Assembly: GCA_030635005.1 (NCBI GenBank)
Contig: DAOVZS010000004.1
Location: 1 to 27,781, forward strand
Direction: 5' to 3'
From: Thiomargarita sp.
GTDB lineage: Bacteria > Pseudomonadota > Gammaproteobacteria > Beggiatoales > Beggiatoaceae
Length of the DNA stretch: 27,781 nt
Shown here: one piece after another, positions 23,346 to 27,781 of the stretch
Position numbering within the stretch: position 1 is the first letter of the stretch
Layout: every line of letters starts with the position of its first letter
Notes under the pieces: generated by a model
Seen by the model: only the letters and a program-made list of their open reading frames with translations
The model's database searches: none
What the model was told of the DNA's origin: nothing
Made by a program: the position numbers and the translations under genes

Positions 23346-24362
23346 TTAATTAAATTGATGCAGAAAACGTAAATCATTTTCAAAAAATAAGCGTATATCG
23401 TTGACACCATAATATAACATTGCTAAACGTTCTACCCCCATTCCAAAAGCAAATCCTGTAAATTGTTCATTATCAATCCCTACTTTGGAAAATACATTGG
23501 GATGTACCATACCACAACCCAGAACTTCAAGCCATCCGCTTTGCTTACAAACACGACATCCAGTTCCGCCACAAACGACACATTGTACATCAACTTCTGC
23601 AGAGGGTTCTGTAAAGGGAAAATATGAGGGGCGAAAACGTACTTTTAAATCTCGCTCAAAAAATTGTTGCAGAAAATCATCTAAAATACCTTTCAGATCG
23701 GCAAAACTCACATTTTCATCAACCATTAAGCCTTCCACTTGATGAAACATAGGTGTATGTGTGATATCTGAATCGCACCGATAAACACGTCCTGGTGCAA
23801 TAATTTTTAAGGGCGGAAGTTGCTCTTTCATCACACGAATTTGTACAGGTGAGGTATGCGTTCGTAACAACGTATGAATATCAAAGTAAAATGTATCATG
23901 CATTGCCCGTGCTGGATGATGTGCTGGAATATTGAGGGCTTCAAAATTATGATAATCGTCTTCAATTTCAGGGCCTTCTGCAACCTTAAAACCTACTTGT
24001 GCAAACAGTTTTTCAATACGTTGCAAAATTTGCGTAATAGGATGTAACCCGCCTTTAGCAAGTCCACGCCCTGGTAAAGTAACATCAATGTGTTCACTTG
24101 CCAATTGTGCTTCTAATTTGAAAGCTTGCAAAGATTTTGTGTGTACATCAATGGCTTGTTGTACGCAATGAATGGCTTCATTAATTGCTTTACCTACTTT
24201 GGGACGTTGTTCAGCTGACAGTGTGCCTAATTGTTTACGTTGTGTGGTCAGTATTCCTTTTTTACCTAAAAAATGAACACGTACGAGATCGAGTGTGCCT
24301 AAATCTTGAGCATTTTGAATATCATGTTGTGCTTGTTTGATATGTTCTTGGATTGATTGCAT
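23346..24362 (-). CDS. pheS: Phenylalanyl-tRNA synthetase alpha subunit
   Basis: 338 residues, normal length. Catalytic subunit of the class II enzyme. Seen: N-terminal coiled-coil tRNA arm (about 1-85), motif 2 region RVYRCDSDITHTPMFHQVEG, a Cys-rich insert with CVVCGGTGCRVC, and motif 3 FGMGVERLAMLYYGVNDIR followed by LFFENDLRFL. The partner pheT is not adjacent: about 7.5 kb and seven other genes lie between them. This is the first gene of the long minus-strand run and is divergent from a DUF4476 gene; a possible promoter with an extended -10 is in the 91-base gap. Confidence 0.97.
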   Translation of the reverse strand: MQSIQEHIKQAQHDIQNAQDLGTLDLVRVHFLGKKGILTTQRKQLGTLSAEQRPKVGKAINEAIHCVQQAIDVHTKSLQAFKLEAQLASEHIDVTLPGRGLAKGGLHPITQILQRIEKLFAQVGFKVAEGPEIEDDYHNFEALNIPAHHPARAMHDTFYFDIHTLLRTHTSPVQIRVMKEQLPPLKIIAPGRVYRCDSDITHTPMFHQVEGLMVDENVSFADLKGILDDFLQQFFERDLKVRFRPSYFPFTEPSAEVDVQCVVCGGTGCRVCKQSGWLEVLGCGMVHPNVFSKVGIDNEQFTGFAFGMGVERLAMLYYGVNDIRLFFENDLRFLHQFN

Positions 24363-24397
24363 TTTATTTGACGCAAATTGAAAAATTTGTTGAAATC

Positions 24398-24405
24398 ATT
24401 ATACA
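24398..24405 (-). promoter_or_regulatory. Extended -10 promoter element upstream of pheS
   Basis: On the minus strand TGTATAAT occurs 35 bases before the pheS ATG. A matching -35 is weak (CAAAAT at 17-base spacing). On the plus strand, TTGAAA (24390-24395) and TATAAT (24411-24416) with a short 15-base spacer could serve the divergent DUF4476 gene. Confidence 0.4.
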
Positions 24406-24453
24406 TAATTTATAATAATAATTTTGTAAAAATTATCTGATTGAATAAAAATT

Positions 24454-25080
24454 ATGAAAAATTCCCAGTTTTTAGATTTACTAGATCATCTTGAGCAAGA
24501 AAGTGCTCCTAAAGATAAAAAAGTATTTGTGCAAGGTGCTGCGAGTCAAAATAGCTTTAATTCTAAAGAAGTGAAGCATATTTTGAAAACATTTCCGTTT
24601 GCTAAAGATCAATTAGAAGCTTTAGAAACAATGAGTTCTCAAATTTCAGATGTGGGCAATGCATTTCAGTTTATGGATGTATTTACTTTTATTAAAGATA
24701 AGAGAGAGGCAGCTTTATTACTCGGACATCCCAATGAAATAGAACCTGCTCTCAATCAGCTGAAATTTACTGAATTATCTGAAGGTGTGGATATGCCCAT
24801 TGCAATCAAAGAGGCTGCTTTTATGACTCTGCTAGATGAGTTGCATTCCCAAGTTTTTCAGAGAGAACAAATGTATATTGTGGAAGTTGCCGCATTTCGT
24901 AATACCTTTACCACGGAACACGTAAAACAGATTCTTGATTTCTTTAAATTTTCTAAAGAGAAATTGAGAGTTTTGAGAATGCTTCGTTATAGAATTACGG
25001 ATATGGAAAATGCTTTTATGATTATCAGCACATTTTCTCGCCATTTAGATAAAAAAAAGGCGAGTCAGCTACTGAATTAA
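24454..25080 (+). CDS. Protein with two DUF4476-like domains
   Basis: 208 residues, no signal peptide or membrane segment. Two clear internal repeats, about 22-90 and 137-206, each with the pattern F-x-T/S-x-E-x-V-K-x-I-L-x-x-F-x-F-x-K-x-x-L ... D-x-x-N-A-F (FNSKEVKHILKTFPFAKDQL and FTTEHVKQILDFFKFSKEKL; ISDVGNAF and ITDMENAF). This resembles DUF4476, best known from Bacteroidetes and of unknown function; the identification is from memory of the pattern. It is followed 12 bases later by a YihY-family membrane protein on the same strand. The ATG at 24454 has no strong ribosome-binding site. Confidence 0.75.
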   Translation: MKNSQFLDLLDHLEQESAPKDKKVFVQGAASQNSFNSKEVKHILKTFPFAKDQLEALETMSSQISDVGNAFQFMDVFTFIKDKREAALLLGHPNEIEPALNQLKFTELSEGVDMPIAIKEAAFMTLLDELHSQVFQREQMYIVEVAAFRNTFTTEHVKQILDFFKFSKEKLRVLRMLRYRITDMENAFMIISTFSRHLDKKKASQLLN

Positions 25081-25092
25081 AAATTTAATTGT

Positions 25093-26421
25093 ATGTTAAC
25101 AGAACTTCCAAAAATCATTGAAGATTGGATTTGGCAAGTTGACTTGCATCATTCATCTATTTTGCATGTCAGTTCTATACGTCTTTTACGTACCTTCTAC
25201 GCTATATTTCGGGATTTAATAGGAGGACATCTCCAACTTCAGGCAATGAGTTTGGTATATACCACGTTGCTTTCTCTTGTACCTTTATTAGCGGTTAGTT
25301 TTTCAGTCCTTAAAGGGTTTGGGGTACATAATCAGATTGAGCCGTTATTGCTTAATTTTCTTGAACCGTTGGGGAATAAGGGTGTTGAAATTTCAAGTCA
25401 AATTATTGAATTCGTAGAGAATGTAAAAGCTGGAGTATTGGGATCATTAGGGCTTGTGTTATTACTGTATACGGTGATCTCTCTTATCCATAAAATTGAA
25501 ACGGTTTTTAATTACACTTGGCATGTTAAACAGACACGCCCTTTTGTTCAGCGTTTTAGTGATTATCTGAGTGTTATTCTCATTGGACCCGTATTATTAT
25601 TTTCTGCAATAGGATCAACAGCTTCTTTCATGAGTACCGCTTTTATCCAAAAACTTGTTGCCATAAAACCATTAGGTTTAGTAGTGGAATCTACCGCAAC
25701 ATTGGTGCCTTATCTTTTTATCATTGGTGCGTTTACTTTTGTCTATATTTTTGTCCCTAATACTAAAGTACATTTTCGTTCAGCGTTATTGGGGGCGGTG
25801 TTAGCGGGAATATTGTGGCAAACTATTGGATGGGGATTTGCACTTTTCATCGTATCATCCACCCAGTATGCAGCGATTTATTCAGGATTTGCTATCCTTA
25901 TCATGTTTATGATTTGGTTATATCTGGCGTGGCTCATCCTATTAGTAGGTTCAAGCATTGCTTTTTACCATCAACATCCTGAATATTTGAGTGCACGTAA
26001 ACTGCATATTAGTAACCGTTTAAGAGAACGAATCGCGTTACTTTCCATGTATGTGATTGCGAAAAGCCATTTTAAAGGGGGGAAATCTTGGAGTAAAGAA
26101 CGATTATCTCAATATTTAGGTGTTCCAACAGCCACAGTCACTCATGTATTGAATGGGCTTGAAAAAGAAGGATTACTTATTTTAGCAGGTGCTAAAACAC
26201 AGGTTTATATTCCAGCACGTGCTCCAGAAACGATATTGATAAAAGACATCCTAACACTTGTGCGCATGGATAAAGAAAATAAACATTTTAATGATAGCAT
26301 GTTACCCACAGAGCCAAGAGTGGAACAATTAATCAGTAATATTGAAGCTGCTGTAAATAATGTGTTAGAAGATCTGTCTCTTAAAGATATGGTGTTAAAA
26401 CATGAGCATTCTTTAAGGTAA
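25093..26421 (+). CDS. YihY/BrkB family inner-membrane protein with C-terminal winged helix
   Basis: 442 residues. Residues about 30-300 form the YihY/virulence factor BrkB membrane domain with about six helices (AMSLVYTTLLSLVPLLAVSF, VNAGV-like loop KAGVLGSLGLVLLLYTVISL, and FIVSSTQYAAIYSGFAILIM). Residues about 310-375 look like a winged helix-turn-helix (YLGVPTATVTHVLNGLEKEG), a known C-terminal extension in part of this family. The old label tRNA-processing RNase BN for this family is wrong; its function is unsettled. It starts 12 bases after the DUF4476 gene, so the two are probably co-transcribed. Its last three codons overlap the end of queF by nine bases, tail to tail. Confidence 0.9.
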   Translation: MLTELPKIIEDWIWQVDLHHSSILHVSSIRLLRTFYAIFRDLIGGHLQLQAMSLVYTTLLSLVPLLAVSFSVLKGFGVHNQIEPLLLNFLEPLGNKGVEISSQIIEFVENVKAGVLGSLGLVLLLYTVISLIHKIETVFNYTWHVKQTRPFVQRFSDYLSVILIGPVLLFSAIGSTASFMSTAFIQKLVAIKPLGLVVESTATLVPYLFIIGAFTFVYIFVPNTKVHFRSALLGAVLAGILWQTIGWGFALFIVSSTQYAAIYSGFAILIMFMIWLYLAWLILLVGSSIAFYHQHPEYLSARKLHISNRLRERIALLSMYVIAKSHFKGGKSWSKERLSQYLGVPTATVTHVLNGLEKEGLLILAGAKTQVYIPARAPETILIKDILTLVRMDKENKHFNDSMLPTEPRVEQLISNIEAAVNNVLEDLSLKDMVLKHEHSLR

Positions 26422-26787
26422 TTGAACAGGCATGGAAGGCGTCCAATGGGGTGCACGGTGTTCGACGACAACTGTGGTATAAATACCACCACGCACATTG
26501 AATTCTGCACGTAAACGCATAAAACGTGGTGCACACGCTTGTACTAATTGTTTAAGCATTTGGTTAGTCACTGCTTCATGAAAAGTACCTTGATCACGAT
26601 ATGAAGCAATATAAATTTTTAAGGATTTTAGTTCAACACAATGTTTATCAGGTACATAGTCTAAGAATAAAGTCGCAAAATCAGGTTGTCCTGTTTTTGG
26701 ACATAAACATGTAAATTCAGGTATGCGAATATGAATGGTATAATCGCATTCCTGATTTGGATTATCAAAAATTTCAAGTATGTGCAT
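26413..26787 (-). CDS. queF: 7-cyano-7-deazaguanine reductase (short QueF type)
   Basis: 124 residues. It reduces the nitrile preQ0 to preQ1 with NADPH in queuosine synthesis. Seen: FTCLCPKTGQPDF, with the thioimide-forming Cys29 and Asp36 by analogy with the Bacillus enzyme, and the QueF motif ELKSLKIY; also FHEAVTNQMLKQLV. The size fits the single-domain YkvM type, not the long two-domain QueF of enteric gammaproteobacteria. The ATG overlaps the hprK stop by one base (TAATG). The 3' end overlaps the convergent yihY gene by nine bases, leaving no room for a terminator between them. Confidence 0.94.
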   Translation of the reverse strand: MHILEIFDNPNQECDYTIHIRIPEFTCLCPKTGQPDFATLFLDYVPDKHCVELKSLKIYIASYRDQGTFHEAVTNQMLKQLVQACAPRFMRLRAEFNVRGGIYTTVVVEHRAPHWTPSMPVQLP

Positions 26788-27734
26788 TATTTTCTAATAT
26801 GTTCTTTAGCCATGGCTTGCCGCTGCTGTTCACAAAAATCATCAGCTGCATTATATCCTTGTATTTTTAAACTATGGTTGCGTACTGCACATTCAAGTAA
26901 TACTGCTAAATTACGACCGGGTGCAACAGGTAACCATATTTCAGGAATATCTACACCCAGCACGTTACGCAAACGATAATCACCTTGTAAACGATCAATT
27001 TTTCGCAAACGTTCTGGTGTCATCTGCTCCAAATGTACAATCAACCGTAGATATTTATCTTTTTTAATGGCACTATCACCAAACAAGGCTTGTACATTCA
27101 AAATTCCTAAACCCCGCACTTCTAAAAAAGCATTCATGCCAAATGGACAAGATCCACTGATTGTTTCAGATGCAATTCTGGAGAATTCGGGTGCATCGTC
27201 AGCAATTAAGCGATGCCCTAAACTTACCAGTTCAAGTGCTAATTCACTCTTACCTGTGCCACTATCTCCCATAATTAAAACACCCATACCCAGCACATCC
27301 ATAAATACACCATGCAAGGTCACACGTGGGGCTACTAATCTTACTAAAGTTGTATGCAAGTAATTAATAAGATTTTCACCAGAAAGCTCTGAACTAAAAA
27401 GAGGAATTTTATGCTTATCAGCAGCAATCAATAAATCAGCCGGTATTTGATGTCTATCCACCACAATAATGCACACTAGATTATCATTTTCAAATAATTG
27501 ATGCAGATAATCCTTATATTCATCTCTTGAAAGACGTGCTAAATAAGTGAGTTCATAGAGTCCAATAATTTGAATCTGATGAGGATGAATATGGTTTAAA
27601 TAACCCACATTGGAAAGTTGCTGATCACTTTCCAATAAAATGGCACGATGACCACTTCGTCGCCCAGCAAACCATGTTAAAGCCAATCCTTTAACATGAT
27701 TCTTAAAAAGTTCATCAACACTAAACAGGATCAT
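26787..27734 (-). CDS. hprK: HPr kinase/phosphorylase
   Basis: 315 residues. It phosphorylates or dephosphorylates HPr on a serine, linking carbon status to regulation. The N-terminal domain (about 1-130) contains ILLESDQQLSNVGYLNHI; the C-terminal kinase domain has His141 (HGVFMDVLG), Walker A GDSGTGKS (156-163), the LIADDAPEF acid pair, and the family signature EVRGLGILNVQALFG (about 205-219). All key residues are intact. Many gammaproteobacteria carry hprK after ptsN in the rpoN cluster, and the gene tail two bases upstream fits ptsN. Here queF follows instead of the usual rapZ. Confidence 0.95.
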   Translation of the reverse strand: MILFSVDELFKNHVKGLALTWFAGRRSGHRAILLESDQQLSNVGYLNHIHPHQIQIIGLYELTYLARLSRDEYKDYLHQLFENDNLVCIIVVDRHQIPADLLIAADKHKIPLFSSELSGENLINYLHTTLVRLVAPRVTLHGVFMDVLGMGVLIMGDSGTGKSELALELVSLGHRLIADDAPEFSRIASETISGSCPFGMNAFLEVRGLGILNVQALFGDSAIKKDKYLRLIVHLEQMTPERLRKIDRLQGDYRLRNVLGVDIPEIWLPVAPGRNLAVLLECAVRNHSLKIQGYNAADDFCEQQRQAMAKEHIRK

Positions 27735-27736
27735 AT

Positions 27737-27781
27737 TTAATCAGTTTGCCATTGGGTTAACAATTGATACGTTTCTTTACA
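27737..27781 (-). CDS. ptsN: C-terminal tail of a probable PTS IIA-like protein PtsN (partial)
   Basis: Only the last 14 codons and the TAA stop (27737-27739) lie in the window: the tail reads CKETYQLLTQWQTD. The stop is two bases before the hprK ATG. Naming rests mainly on context, since ptsN normally precedes hprK; the sequence alone is too short to prove it. Confidence 0.5.
   Translation of the reverse strand, partial: CKETYQLLTQWQTD

Overview
The window looks like ordinary chromosome from an AT-rich gammaproteobacterium. It most resembles the filamentous sulfur-oxidiser group (Thiotrichales/Beggiatoaceae). That placement is inference from gene content: FimV, a TyrA-AroA fusion, LapB, an IHF pair, a ptsN-hprK pair, an FGE-fold protein, a DUF4476 protein, Sel1 repeats and short dispersed-looking palindromes. 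Genes are closely packed. No tRNA, rRNA, CRISPR array, insertion sequence or phage gene was seen, and no gene-free stretch exceeds 300 bases (the largest is 6882-7095).

Region 1 (1-6881, minus strand): tyrS, leuD, leuB, asd and fimV read in one direction. fimV runs off the left edge, so its C-terminus is missing. leuD-leuB-asd-fimV is a known gammaproteobacterial order, but tyrS sits where leuC would be expected. Region 2 (7096-9398, plus strand): a membrane-anchored M23 peptidase, divergent from tyrS, then a protein with a C-terminal FGE/SUMF1-fold domain that lacks one of the two catalytic cysteines. Region 3 (9420-12457, minus strand): a hairpin with a short tandem repeat, the cytochrome c assembly-like membrane protein YpjD, and two adjacent paralogous coiled-coil proteins that I do not recognise. 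The best promoter in the window lies upstream of the pair.

Region 4 (12529-24362, minus strand): a run of twelve co-directional genes, pheS, a Sel1 lipoprotein, tyrA-aroA, a small zinc-ribbon gene, cmk, rpsA, ihfB, lapB, pheT, ihfA, a merR-family gene and erpA. Elsewhere two separate clusters are usual: pheS-pheT-ihfA-merR and tyrA/aroA-cmk-rpsA-ihfB-lapA-lapB. Here the second sits inside the first, splitting pheS from pheT by about 7.5 kb and bringing ihfA and ihfB close together. lapA is absent.

Region 5 (24454-27781): a duplicated DUF4476 protein and a YihY-family membrane protein on the plus strand converge on queF, hprK and the tail of a probable ptsN on the minus strand. hprK is followed by queF rather than the rapZ usual in this cluster.

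Most genes are housekeeping: Leu/Lys/Tyr/Phe biosynthesis, aminoacylation, ribosomal protein S1, nucleoid proteins, Fe-S delivery and envelope control. I found no defence system or secondary-metabolite cluster. The least explained items are the coiled-coil pair, the FGE-fold protein, the DUF4476 protein and the merged pheS/rpsA/pheT cluster.
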